The translations under genes and the position numbers were made by a program. The notes beneath the pieces were generated by a model, which did not search any database, was not told where the DNA came from, and was given only the letters and a program-made list of their open reading frames with translations. A stretch of DNA of 64,000 nt from JAZKAR01 sp040389065 (GTDB taxonomy: Bacteria; Pseudomonadota; Gammaproteobacteria; Burkholderiales; Casimicrobiaceae): the NCBI GenBank assembly GCA_040389065.1, contig JAZKAR010000006.1, positions 62,001-126,000 on the forward strand, written 5' to 3'. Every line of letters starts with the position of its first letter. Within the stretch, counting starts at the first letter, position 1. Of this stretch, positions 35,039 to 43,912 are shown piece after piece.

Positions 35039-35437
35039 ATGACTCTACGCAATGCAATTTTTCCAGCCAATCGACATGCTTTGTATGAAACGCATGGCTA
35101 TTCAGCTGCTATTCGTTCAGGAGATCTTCTTTTTGTATCTGGCCAAGTGGGAAGCCGCGCAGATGGCACCCCTGAGCCAGAATTCAAGGCCCAAGTGCAG
35201 CTAGCGTTTGAGAATCTTAAGGCGACACTTGCTGCGGCTGGCTGTACGCTGGATGATATTGTAGATGTTACTACTTTTCATACTGATCCCGAAAATCAGT
35301 TTGCAGATATTATGTTAGTGAAAAGTGAGATGTTCTCGCAAGCGCCTTATCCAAATTGGACTGCAATTGGAGTTAACTGGTTGGCAGGTTTCGATTTTGA
35401 AATCAAAGTGATTGCTCGTATCCCTAGTAAGGATTGA
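35039..35437 (+). CDS. RidA/YjgF-family protein
   Basis: The 132-residue protein has the RidA fold: YSAAIRSGDLLFVSGQVG, LAFENLKATLAAAGCTLDDI, VDVTTFHTDP and the C-terminal AIGVNWLAGFDFEIKVIARI. Classical RidA deaminates reactive enamine/imine intermediates using an Arg near the C terminus (IxxxAR); here FEIKVIAR keeps an Arg in that place. It belongs to the branch whose members often help degradation pathways. GGATAAG precedes the ATG. It is divergent from a TetR gene that probably represses it. Confidence 0.87.
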   Translation: MTLRNAIFPANRHALYETHGYSAAIRSGDLLFVSGQVGSRADGTPEPEFKAQVQLAFENLKATLAAAGCTLDDIVDVTTFHTDPENQFADIMLVKSEMFSQAPYPNWTAIGVNWLAGFDFEIKVIARIPSKD

Positions 35438-35628
35438 GTGTGGGTAGGTTTAAACCATTAGCAGCTACTTTCCAGTAGGTTCTGTCGCAAATCTTGGAAA
35501 AACGCGAGTTGCTGGTATATTAAAATCATTATTAGCTTTGATTTCGCGCTTAATAAAGCGATGTTTTTGCTTGATTATATATTTAAGAAATTGATTTTGT
35601 TGTGGTGATTAATGTGAGCGCATTTTTA

Positions 35629-35675
35629 CTTCTTCTCCTGACTCGAAAAATTAGCCAAGAGAAGAAGGTTTTTAG
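35629..35675 (+). terminator. Terminator of ridA
   Basis: CTTCTTCTC (35629-35637) pairs with GAGAAGAAG (35659-35667) and is followed by GTTTTT on the plus strand. It also separates ridA from the convergent groEL. Confidence 0.65.
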
Positions 35676-35712
35676 TATATCAATGTTGGTGTTTGGTATG
35701 AGCGTCAAATAA

Positions 35713-37356
35713 TTAAAACTGCGGCCCACCAAATCCGCTTACATCACCGCTTGGGTTGCCTCCCGTTGCAGGCTGGTCATCTTTTAACTCAACCGCTAAT
35801 GCCTCAGTGGTGAGAATTAAGCCAGCAACAGACGCTGCATTTTGCAGCGCCGAGCGAGTTACCTTAGCAGGGTCAAGCACACCTAGTTCAACTAAGTCTC
35901 CATACGAGCCAGTTGCTGCGTTATAGCCATAATTCCCAGTACCTGCCAGAATATTATTCAAAATAACTGAAGGTTCTTCGCCAGCATTAGCTACGATTTG
36001 GCGTAAAGGTTCTTCTACCGCACGCAGAACAATTTTAATACCTGCATCTTGGTCAGCGTTGTCGCCTTTAAGATCTTTAATCGCTGCGCGAGCACGTAAT
36101 AGCGCAACACCGCCGCCAGGAACAATACCTTCTTCAATCGCTGCACGGGTAGCATGCAAGGCATCTTCAACGCGGGCTTTTTTCTCTTTTAGTTCTACTT
36201 CGGTGGCTGCACCTACTTTAACTAATGCCACACCGCCAGCTAGTTTAGCCAAGCGCTCCTGAAGTTTTTCACGGTCATAATCACTGCTGGCTTCTTCAAT
36301 TTGGGCGCGAATTTGCTTTACGCGGCTTTCAATGCTGTCAGTTTTTCCTGCACCATCAATCAAGGTAGTGAATTCTTTGCTGACTTCAACACGTTTTGCC
36401 TGGCCTAGTTCTTCTAATGTAGCTTTATCTAAGCTTAAGCCGACTTCTTCAGCGATGACTGTGCCGCCGGTGAGAATTGCGAGATCTTCTAGAATAGCTT
36501 TGCGTCGATCTCCAAAGCCAGGGGCTTTAACGGCAACTACTTTTAAAATACCGCGAATAGAATTGACCACTAAAGTAGCTAACGCCTCACCATCAACATC
36601 TTCTGCAACGATGAGAAGAGGGCGGCTAGCTTTAGCAACAAGTTCTAATATAGGGAGTATTTCACGAATATTAGAGATTTTTTTATCGTACAAAAGAATA
36701 AAAGGGTTTTCTAATGCGGCAATTTGTTTATCTTGCTGATTAATGAAATAAGGCGAGAGATAGCCGCGGTCAAATTGCAGACCTTCAACAATATCGAGTT
36801 CATTTTCAAGCGATTTACCATCTTCAACGGTAATCACCCCTTCTTTGCCAACTTTATCAATGGCTTTGGCAATAATGTCGCCAATAGCAGTATCAGAATT
36901 TGCAGAGATAGATGCTACTTGAGCAATTTCTTTATTGGTAGCAGTAGGGCGGGCAATATTTTTTACTTCAGCAATAATAGCTGTTACCGCTTTATCAATG
37001 CCGCGTTTAAGATCGGTAGGATTATAGCCTGCAGCTACGAACTTAAAGCCTTCACGAACAATAGCCTGCGCTAATACAGTGGCTGTAGTGGTACCATCAC
37101 CCGCATTATCGCTAGTTTGTGAAGCAACTTCTTTCACAAGCTGAGCGCCAATGTTTTCAAGGCGGTCTTTTAGCTCTATTTCTTTAGCAACCGAAACTCC
37201 ATCTTTTGTGACAACAGGGGCGCCAAATGGGCGCTCTAGCACAACATTGCGGCCTTTAGGGCCAAGCGTTACTTTAACCGCATTGGCTAAAATATTAACG
37301 CCATTTACTACTTTGGCGCGAGCCTCATCACCAAAAATTACTTGCTTTGCAGCCAT
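35713..37356 (-). CDS. groEL: Chaperonin GroEL (Cpn60)
   Basis: It is full length (547 residues) and intact: VKVTLGPKGRNVVLER, the ATP site DGTTTATVLAQ, DRGYLSPYFI and GGGVALLRARAA. It reads as betaproteobacterial GroEL. The tail is unusual: it ends GNPSGDVSGFGGPQF, not the Gly-Gly-Met repeats of most GroELs. AAGGA precedes the ATG. It follows groES, with half of a family A repeat in the 73-base gap. No CIRCE element is visible upstream of groES, so HrcA control is unlikely; no good heat-shock sigma-32 promoter was seen either. Confidence 0.97.
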   Translation of the reverse strand: MAAKQVIFGDEARAKVVNGVNILANAVKVTLGPKGRNVVLERPFGAPVVTKDGVSVAKEIELKDRLENIGAQLVKEVASQTSDNAGDGTTTATVLAQAIVREGFKFVAAGYNPTDLKRGIDKAVTAIIAEVKNIARPTATNKEIAQVASISANSDTAIGDIIAKAIDKVGKEGVITVEDGKSLENELDIVEGLQFDRGYLSPYFINQQDKQIAALENPFILLYDKKISNIREILPILELVAKASRPLLIVAEDVDGEALATLVVNSIRGILKVVAVKAPGFGDRRKAILEDLAILTGGTVIAEEVGLSLDKATLEELGQAKRVEVSKEFTTLIDGAGKTDSIESRVKQIRAQIEEASSDYDREKLQERLAKLAGGVALVKVGAATEVELKEKKARVEDALHATRAAIEEGIVPGGGVALLRARAAIKDLKGDNADQDAGIKIVLRAVEEPLRQIVANAGEEPSVILNNILAGTGNYGYNAATGSYGDLVELGVLDPAKVTRSALQNAASVAGLILTTEALAVELKDDQPATGGNPSGDVSGFGGPQF

Positions 37357-37380
37357 ATTGAAATTCCTTACATTATTTTT

Positions 37381-37405
37381 TTAGAAGTTACGCCGTTGAG
37401 CTTTA
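37381..37405. repeat. Family A repeat, single end only (half site)
   Basis: TTAGAAGTTACGCCGTTGAGC matches one terminal arm. It lies between groES and groEL. The other arm and the centre are absent. Confidence 0.6.
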
Positions 37406-37429
37406 TCAATATAAATTAGAGAACGGGTA

Positions 37430-37729
37430 TTAAGCAGCTTCAATAACCGCTAAAATGTCTTCTTCACGAATCACTAAAAGCTCTTGTTCATTAACTTTAA
37501 TGCTTTGCCCACCGTATTTACCAAACAAAATTTTGTCACCCACTTTTACATCTAAAGCACGGGTTTTGCCTTCGTCAAGAATTTTGCCTGTTCCCACAGC
37601 AAGAACTTCACCTTGATCAGGTTTTTCTCCTGCGGAATCAGGAATAATAATTCCACTGGAAGTAGCGCGTTCTGCCTCTAAACGCTTAACGATCACACGA
37701 TCATGTAGGGGGCGAATCTGTAAACTCAT
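37430..37729 (-). CDS. groES: Co-chaperonin GroES (Cpn10)
   Basis: The 99-residue protein has IRPLHDRVIVKRLEAE at its start, the mobile loop ATSSGIIIPDSAGEKP and the C-terminal ELLVIREEDILAVIE, all typical. I start at ATG 37729 (MSLQIRPLHDR); an upstream start would add nine unrelated residues. It forms the lid of the GroEL folding chamber and is co-transcribed with groEL. About 570 bases upstream separate it from the ABC exporter on the other strand. Confidence 0.97.
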   Translation of the reverse strand: MSLQIRPLHDRVIVKRLEAERATSSGIIIPDSAGEKPDQGEVLAVGTGKILDEGKTRALDVKVGDKILFGKYGGQSIKVNEQELLVIREEDILAVIEAA

Positions 37730-38257
37730 AAAAGCTTTCCTCTGTATGACACACATTGAATAATCGAGAACGTAGTTATGCTATCAATGTAACTGTCATT
37801 TAAGAATCAATTTTTTTTGATATATAAATCATAGTAAGGTTATTCATTATTTTTATTTTAGGGCAGGCCTAAATAGTGCTTAGCAGAAGTAAGGCAAAAA
37901 GTACGCCTAGTAGCATAAATAAAAATATAAAAATGGTTAGATTTAACCAACTTGCTGTGAGAAGCAACTGCAAATTCAACAGAATAAGCGAAGTGTTCTA
38001 AATATTTGCTAGTATTTTTGCTGTAAAAAAACAAAGATTGCTGAGCCTTTTATCTTATACATGCTACATATTTTGTAGCTGTATTAAGATTTACGTGTTG
38101 GTAACAGCTAATGCCTATCTTTTTGTTTTAGATAAAACTTAAGGGGGTTAATGCGGTATGCACCTCGCGATAAAAAATATAAAAAAGTGAATAGTTGTTG
38201 TATGCATCTTATACTTTATACGTTTTTATTCATTCAATTGAACATGAAAAAATAGAA
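37730..38257. other. Divergent spacer between groES and the ABC exporter
   Basis: No gene is visible. It must hold the groESL promoter. A weak -24/-12-like match faces groES near 37890, but it has AGG for the usual TGG and I do not rely on it. It is AT-rich with several T runs. Confidence 0.4.
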
Positions 38258-38272
38258 TGGAATGATTTTTGC
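38258..38272 (+). promoter_or_regulatory. Sigma-54 promoter of the ABC exporter gene
   Basis: TGGAATGATTTTTGC has GG at 38259-38260 and GC at 38271-38272, the same 15 bases as at 5277-5291. The gene's ATG is 34 bases downstream. Confidence 0.85.
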
Positions 38273-38306
38273 TCTACTTGTTTGTGCTTAAGATTAGGTT
38301 AATTAA

Positions 38307-40250
38307 ATGATAGATGCTCCCTCCTTTCAACGTGCTCCTGGAGCACCTGTATTACCTGCTACACCTTTTCGTTTTATTTGTTATTTTGTAGCTCGTTATC
38401 GCGGTTGGTATGCGCTGATGGTGTTGCTTGAAACTGCTAATTCAACCTGTAGCATCATGATTCCTTATGCATTATCGCGTGTCATTAAAGCGGTGGTTTC
38501 AGCTTCTGGGCACTCACTTGCGATGGTAAGCGCTCTACATTTTCCTGTTATGTTATTTTTTGCTTTTAGTGCAGGGGAGGTGGTGTTTGGTCGTTTAGCC
38601 GGAGCGATTCAGATTCGGCTTGGCCCTCGCCAGCGCCAGAATGTAACGCGACAAATTTATCATTATTTGCAATACCATTCGTATCGCTATTTTAGTAATC
38701 ATTTTTCAGGAGCATTAGCCCATCGAATCAGTGAAACAGCCATGGGGGTTACGCAAACCTTATGGTCGTTGATTACAGAGTTTTGGCCTGTTGTGATTGT
38801 ATTTACAGTGTCGATTACCTTGCTGTATCAGGCGCATACTGGGCTAGCCGGATTTGTGCTGTTGTGGGCAATTGCTTTTGTTACTATTTCGTTTGTATTG
38901 GCTAAACGTGCCCAGCATTATGCCTTTAAAGCGTCATCTGCACGAAGCGAAACAACCGGAAAAATTGTTGACTCTATTACCAATATTACAAGTGCAAAAT
39001 TATTTGCTCGGCTTCGGTTTGAGCGCGAATATTTAGATGTTTCCTTACAGCAGGAATTAGAAAAAGTACGTATTTCAAATGCATATTCCGAGCGTGTGCG
39101 GTGGTTTCAGTTTACATCTGCGGCTATTTTAAAAGCTGGTACCTTGTATTACGCCCTTATGCTATGGGGAAAAGGTGAGATTACAGTAGCTGAGTTTGTG
39201 ATGGCAGTGACCTTATCGTTATCGATTATTAGCGAGGCACGTAATTTAAGCCGTCGATTCTTAGAGTTTTTCGAGTTTATTGGCAATATAGCCAATGGTG
39301 TAAATACAATTATTAGTTCGCATGAGTTAATTGATCAACCAGGCGCCAACCACCATACCATTACTCAAGGAATGATTGAATTTAAGAATATTGCGTTTGG
39401 TTATACGCCTGATAAGCGTGTTTTTAATCAGTTAAATGTAGTAATTCCATCAGGCCAGCGCGTAGGGCTAGTAGGTTTTTCAGGCTCAGGAAAATCAACC
39501 TTCGTCAGTACTATTTTGAGACTATATGATCCTCAAGTAGGCGCTATTTTGATTGATGGAATGGATATTCGCACCTTAACGCAAGATGCACTTCATGCCC
39601 AATTAAGCTTGATTCCCCAAGACCCTAGCTTATTTCATCGTACCCTGCGAGAAAATATTCGCTATGGTCGCCCTGATGCAACCAATGAGGAAGTGGTTGA
39701 GGCAGCTAAAAAAGCACATGCCCATGATTTTATTATCCAAACCAAAGAAGGTTATGATGCAATGGTTGGAGAACGTGGAGTCAAGCTTTCTGGAGGCCAA
39801 CGCCAGCGCATTGCAATTGCACGGGTCATTTTGAAAGATGCTCCTATTCTTATTTTAGATGAGGCAACGTCTAGCCTTGACTCCATCACTGAAAAGGCGA
39901 TTCAGGAAACCTTAGATGAGGTAATGAAAGGCAAAACAGTGATCGTAGTAGCGCACCGTCTTTCAACCATTGCGCATCTTGATCGTATTTTGGTGTTTGA
40001 CCAAGGTAAGATTATTGAAGATGGCAGCCATGAAACATTGCTAGCAAAGCAAGGGGCTTATTATCAGCTTTGGAGTAAACAGTCAGATGGTTTTCTTCCT
40101 GCTGAACTTAATAGAGAAAAGCCGTTAGCCAACTCTAATGAAGAAAGTTCAATAGAAGAACTGATGAGTGCGGCTAATACTAGCGTGCTAGAGGGCGATG
40201 ACCCCAAAGAAGAGCATAATAGTGGGTTAATGATTAAAGCAAGTGTGTAA
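38307..40250 (+). CDS. ABC exporter (fused membrane and ATPase domains)
   Basis: It is a 647-residue half-transporter. The N-terminal half has six helices and an MsbA/Atm1-like coupling region (ARLRFEREYLDVSLQQ). The C-terminal half has Walker A VGFSGSGKSTFVS near residue 390, signature LSGGQRQRIAIARV, Walker B ILILDEATSSLDS and switch His in IVVAHRLSTIA. It must work as a homodimer. An extra 45 residues after the ATPase are acidic. A sigma-54 promoter 34 bases before its ATG groups it with the organosulfur genes; lipid, peptide or thiol-compound export are all possible. Confidence 0.87.
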   Translation: MIDAPSFQRAPGAPVLPATPFRFICYFVARYRGWYALMVLLETANSTCSIMIPYALSRVIKAVVSASGHSLAMVSALHFPVMLFFAFSAGEVVFGRLAGAIQIRLGPRQRQNVTRQIYHYLQYHSYRYFSNHFSGALAHRISETAMGVTQTLWSLITEFWPVVIVFTVSITLLYQAHTGLAGFVLLWAIAFVTISFVLAKRAQHYAFKASSARSETTGKIVDSITNITSAKLFARLRFEREYLDVSLQQELEKVRISNAYSERVRWFQFTSAAILKAGTLYYALMLWGKGEITVAEFVMAVTLSLSIISEARNLSRRFLEFFEFIGNIANGVNTIISSHELIDQPGANHHTITQGMIEFKNIAFGYTPDKRVFNQLNVVIPSGQRVGLVGFSGSGKSTFVSTILRLYDPQVGAILIDGMDIRTLTQDALHAQLSLIPQDPSLFHRTLRENIRYGRPDATNEEVVEAAKKAHAHDFIIQTKEGYDAMVGERGVKLSGGQRQRIAIARVILKDAPILILDEATSSLDSITEKAIQETLDEVMKGKTVIVVAHRLSTIAHLDRILVFDQGKIIEDGSHETLLAKQGAYYQLWSKQSDGFLPAELNREKPLANSNEESSIEELMSAANTSVLEGDDPKEEHNSGLMIKASV

Positions 40251-40294
40251 GGGAATTTTTTTGGTCAAGTTTCTAAATAGTATGTATTTTCGGT

Positions 40295-40360
40295 AAAACA
40301 ATGTTTTAGGTAGCTCAACCACCCCCTCATCCTAACCTTCTCCCTCGAGGGGAGAAGGAA
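40295..40360. repeat. Family C hairpin repeat, second locus
   Basis: It repeats 15225-15290 almost exactly, including the left flank TTAGGTAGCTCAACC and the CCTTCTCCC-TCGA-GGGGAGAAGG hairpin. It lies between the convergent ABC exporter and tas genes, where the hairpin may end transcription. Confidence 0.85.
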
Positions 40361-40371
40361 TCAAAAAAACA

Positions 40372-41421
40372 TTACGGAGCCGGGTTCTGAATGCGTAAAT
40401 GAATCGCATCAATCTCATTCAAAATCTCTTCACTAAGTGATACATTTATACTATTGATATTCTCTTTAAGTTGATCAAGCGTTGTTGCCCCAATCAAAGT
40501 ACTGCTTACAAAAGGGCGGCTATTTACAAACGCTAATGCGAATTGAGCTGCACTTAACTGGTGGCGTTTAGCTAAGTTCACATATTCCGTAATAGCTTGT
40601 GTAGCCTCAGGTTTGTTATAGCGCACAAAGCGATCAAACAAGGCCAGCCTTGATCCTTCGGGCCGTGCGCCATTAAGATATTTACCCGTTAGGGTTCCAA
40701 AGGCTAAAGGTGAGTAAGCCAGTAATCCTACTTTTTCACGATGGCTGAATTCTGATAAGCCAATTTCAAAGGTACGGTTCAGTAAATTGTACGGATTTTG
40801 AATGGAAACGATACGCGGGAGATCAAATTTCTCCGCTGCTTTTATAAATTGTGCAACGCCCCAAGGCGTTTCATTCGACACCCCTACATGCCGTATTTTT
40901 CCGCTTTTAATCAGTTCGCTTAACGCTGAAAGCGTTTCTTCAATAGCAATAGTTTCTTCGTTTTCAATCCAGGGGTAGCCTAATCGCCCAAACGTATTAG
41001 TGCTTCGATCAGGCCAGTGTAGCTGATAAAGATCAATATAGTCGGTTTGCAAACGCTGAAGGCTGTTGTTTACCGCTTCTGTTAAATTTTTAAGATCATG
41101 GCGTGTTTCACCATTACGTAAATGGCGTGGCTGATGGGGTTGGCGTACAGGGCCTGCTGCTTTTGTAGCCAATACAATATCGTTTCGTCTCCCTGTTTTA
41201 GCTAACCAAGTGCCTATATATGTTTCTGTTAGCCCCTGGGTTTCTGGTTTTGGGGGAACGGGGTACATTTCGGCAGCGTCTAAAAAATTAACGCCTTGTG
41301 AAAGGGCATAATCAATTTGAGCATGTGCCTCGTTTTCACTATTTTGCTCGCCCCAGGTCATCGTGCCAAGCCCGATTAAGCTAACACTCAGCTCGGTGGT
41401 TCCTAGTTTACGGTGTTCCAT
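40372..41421 (-). CDS. tas: Tas-family NADP(H)-dependent aldo-keto reductase
   Basis: The 349-residue protein is colinear with E. coli Tas: LGLGTMTWGEQNSEN-like start, DAAEMYPVPPKPETQGLTE, ATKAAGPVRQ, LYQLHWPDRSTNTFGRLGY and IQNPYNLLNRTFE. Asp (FLDAAEMY), Tyr, Lys (ATKAAG) and His (YQLHWPD) make the AKR tetrad. It overlaps the end of the activator gene by 19 bases, so they are co-transcribed. Reduction of an aldehyde released by desulfonation would fit its context (inference); the family's own substrates are poorly known. Confidence 0.9.
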   Translation of the reverse strand: MEHRKLGTTELSVSLIGLGTMTWGEQNSENEAHAQIDYALSQGVNFLDAAEMYPVPPKPETQGLTETYIGTWLAKTGRRNDIVLATKAAGPVRQPHQPRHLRNGETRHDLKNLTEAVNNSLQRLQTDYIDLYQLHWPDRSTNTFGRLGYPWIENEETIAIEETLSALSELIKSGKIRHVGVSNETPWGVAQFIKAAEKFDLPRIVSIQNPYNLLNRTFEIGLSEFSHREKVGLLAYSPLAFGTLTGKYLNGARPEGSRLALFDRFVRYNKPEATQAITEYVNLAKRHQLSAAQFALAFVNSRPFVSSTLIGATTLDQLKENINSINVSLSEEILNEIDAIHLRIQNPAP

Positions 41422-42545
41422 TGTTTTCCTTCCTGCGTTTCCGGATTAAAGTGAGAGGGAGCCTCTAAAGAAGATTCTAAAAAGCCATGACGTTTCAAAA
41501 GGGTACGAAGTACATTGCGGCTAATGCCTAAGAGTTCTGCCGCGCGCACCTGGTTAAAGCGGCTATGTTGATACGCACGTTCAATGATTAAATGTTCTAA
41601 GGTATCGTATAAGTTTCCCTCTGGTGAATGAGAGAAAAGTTTTTCTAATTGCTGTGCAATTGTTTCGAGTGGATCTAGGGAAGACTGATGATTAACAGGG
41701 AAGGTTTGTAACGCAGGCGTTAAACCTCCTGTAAATTTAAGATGTTCCAACTGAATGGTTTTTCCTCGCGATACCATGAGCGCAAAGTGAATAATATTTT
41801 CTAGCTCACGAATATTGCCGGGCCATGGGTATTGAAGGAGAGCCTGGTTAACGGCTTGTGAAAGGGTAGGAACAGGAACTAGATTTAAACGTTTACCATA
41901 AATGCCTAAAAAGTAGTTTGCAAGCGGAACAATATCTCCTGTTCTTTCTCTTAAAGGAGGAATACGTACTTGAGCAATATTAAGCCGATAAAACAAATCT
42001 AATCGAAAGTTTCCTGCTGTGACTGCTTGCTCTAAATCAACATTTGTCGCCGCAATTAAACGAATATTAATGGGAATAGCTTTGCGTGACCCTACACGTA
42101 CCACCTCTTTTTCTTGTAAAACGCGTAATAGTTTTACTTGTAAATGTAAGGGAAGGTCGCCAATTTCATCTAAAAATAATGTTCCTTCTTTTGCGGCTTC
42201 GAACCATCCTTCCTGTCGCCGAATAGCACCCGTAAAAGCACCAGGTTCATGACCAAATAATTCACTTTCAGCAAGTTGTTCATGAATAGCACCGCAATTC
42301 ACTGCAATAAAAGGGCCTTTTCGGCCTGATACATGGTGTATATGTCTGGCGACTAATTCTTTGCCTGTACCGGTTTCGCCTGTAATTAATACAGGTACAT
42401 CATTTGGGGCAATATGTTCAATATAAGATAATAGTTCTTGAGAAGCATGATCACAAAAAACCATTGCTTTTGCTCTAATAGAAAGCGGCTGAGTTTCTCC
42501 ACCCGGTAAAGATAAAATCTTTATTTTTTCATCCTGATTTATCAT
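41403..42545 (-). CDS. SfnR-like sigma-54 activator (AAA+ and Fis-type HTH, no sensor domain)
   Basis: The AAA+ domain starts near residue 30: Walker A GETGTGKE near 57, ESELFGHEPGAFTGA (the GAFTGA loop that touches sigma-54), FLDEIGDLP and the arginine-rich LRERTGDIVPLANYF. The C-terminal helix-turn-helix is RAAELLGISRNVLRTLLKRH. There is no N-terminal sensory domain, as in SfnR, the activator of dimethyl sulfone use in Pseudomonas; such proteins are controlled by their own expression. Five matching -24/-12 promoters lie in this window, so it is the natural candidate to drive them. It is 380 residues and divergent from the FMN-reductase operon. Confidence 0.88.
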   Translation of the reverse strand: MINQDEKIKILSLPGGETQPLSIRAKAMVFCDHASQELLSYIEHIAPNDVPVLITGETGTGKELVARHIHHVSGRKGPFIAVNCGAIHEQLAESELFGHEPGAFTGAIRRQEGWFEAAKEGTLFLDEIGDLPLHLQVKLLRVLQEKEVVRVGSRKAIPINIRLIAATNVDLEQAVTAGNFRLDLFYRLNIAQVRIPPLRERTGDIVPLANYFLGIYGKRLNLVPVPTLSQAVNQALLQYPWPGNIRELENIIHFALMVSRGKTIQLEHLKFTGGLTPALQTFPVNHQSSLDPLETIAQQLEKLFSHSPEGNLYDTLEHLIIERAYQHSRFNQVRAAELLGISRNVLRTLLKRHGFLESSLEAPSHFNPETQEGKQWNTVN

Positions 42546-43120
42546 TATTTATTTCCTTCGTGCAACGAATCTAGGTCATGTTTTATTTAGCTACTTTTTA
42601 GCTAGTTTAATAAGGGCATAAGCGTGCAGTTAAATACTATGTGGAACTGTACATAAGGTAGAGTGCTGATTTTTTGATTGAGGGTAAGTTGTTAATCTAA
42701 ATATTTAATCTAAATGATCAATCATTAGTGATCGCGGTTATTAAAATATTAAAACTAAGATGAAACGCATTTCTTTTCGTTGATATACCCCGGGTATAGA
42801 TAGTTAGAAAGCTAAGAAGCAATTACTGTCAGGTAATACGAATAATTAGGTTTAATACCTATGAATGTATAACTTACTATAGTAAGTGGAAACGAATTTT
42901 TAATGATTTGTATATCTACTGCGCCCTAATTTATTTATCTATTTTTATGAATAAGGCGTTCAAATATCTATTCACAGAAATGTTAAGTTGCTCTTGAGCT
43001 ACTAATAGTTCTGCTGCATTTTCTCCAAGTGCTTTTTATTTTTCACCAACTTGTTTATCAAACAACATATTTTTTATCACACATCGTCTTATAAGTCTGA
43101 CGAAAGATGAGCTTATCGGT
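42546..43120. other. Divergent regulatory spacer with a CsoR-like palindrome
   Basis: No gene is visible. TATACCC-C-GGGTATA at 42784-42798 is a near-perfect palindrome of the type bound by CsoR/CstR repressors (ATACC...GGTAT), but no such gene is in the window. The upstream binding sites for the sigma-54 activator should lie here; I could not pick them out. Confidence 0.45.
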
Positions 43121-43135
43121 TGGTATGACTTTTGC
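43121..43135 (+). promoter_or_regulatory. Sigma-54 promoter of the FMN-reductase operon
   Basis: TGGTATGACTTTTGC: GG at 43122-43123, GC at 43134-43135, ten bases between. It lies 190 bases before the first gene and faces away from the activator gene. Confidence 0.8.
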
Positions 43136-43324
43136 TTATTCGTTAGTAATCTGCACAATTTTATTAAAGTTATTTGTTGATAAAAGCTACGAAGCTTAAT
43201 TAACTTTTGTGCACTTATTCAATGGACTGAGTGAATAGAAAGATAAAGAACGAATGAGCCAGGAAACCGTTTTTACTCTTAAGTGTTTTGATGTAATTCC
43301 TTCTGCTGCAGGAGGATATCTAGT

Positions 43325-43891
43325 ATGAGCCTCCTAGTGTTATCTGGCAGTATTCGCCAACGTTCTTTTCATACTCAATTGGCTCATGTTGCTGCTAGTA
43401 TTTTGAAAACCCAAGGTATTCCTTATACCTTATTAAATCTAGCAGATTACCCACTTCCATTGTATGACGGTGATATTGAATCACAAGGCTTGCCTACTGT
43501 TGTTCATACACTGCGTCAGCAATTTTCTAATCATTCAGGCTTTATTATTGCTAATCCTGAATACAATGGCTCAATTACCCCTTTATTAAAAAATGTGCTT
43601 GATTGGGTATCTCGCAAAGATGAAGCTAGCAAGCACTACGAGCCTTATGCAAATAAAACAGCACTCTTACTTTCTACTTCACCGGGTAGTTTAGCAGGGC
43701 AGCGTGCGTTGCGTCATACCCGAGAAATTCTTAGCTCATTGGGTACTCTGGTGTTACCTCAACATGTTGCAGTTCCTAATGCTTTTCAAGCGTTTTCACC
43801 AGAGGGCGAGCTAATTGATGAAAAGCAATTTCAGCTATTAAAAAATCAAATACAAGCGTTATGGACGCTTACATCAAAGTTAGTTGCTTGA
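43325..43891 (+). CDS. NADPH-dependent FMN reductase (SsuE/ChrR-like flavodoxin fold)
   Basis: The 188-residue protein starts with LVLSGSIRQRSFHTQLA, the phosphate-binding loop of NAD(P)H-dependent FMN reductases, and has IIANPEYNGSITPLLKNVLD, the family's flavin-contact segment. AGGAGG precedes ATG 43325. It is first in an operon whose last gene is an FMNH2-dependent monooxygenase; supplying FMNH2 to that enzyme, as SsuE does for SsuD, is the likely job. A quinone or chromate reductase would look similar. Confidence 0.87.
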   Translation: MSLLVLSGSIRQRSFHTQLAHVAASILKTQGIPYTLLNLADYPLPLYDGDIESQGLPTVVHTLRQQFSNHSGFIIANPEYNGSITPLLKNVLDWVSRKDEASKHYEPYANKTALLLSTSPGSLAGQRALRHTREILSSLGTLVLPQHVAVPNAFQAFSPEGELIDEKQFQLLKNQIQALWTLTSKLVA

Positions 43892-43912
43892 TAAAAATAA
43901 GGTTTATTTAAC

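Noticed and set aside
37757..37900. Search for CIRCE and sigma-32 sites in front of groES
   Set aside because: No TTAGCACTC-N9-GAGTGCTAA and no CTTGAAA/CCCCAT pair was found.
37888..37906. GGCGTACTTTTTGC facing groES looked like a sigma-54 promoter
   Set aside because: The spacing is right, but the -24 half lacks the usual T before GG, and groESL is not expected under sigma-54. Kept as a remark only.
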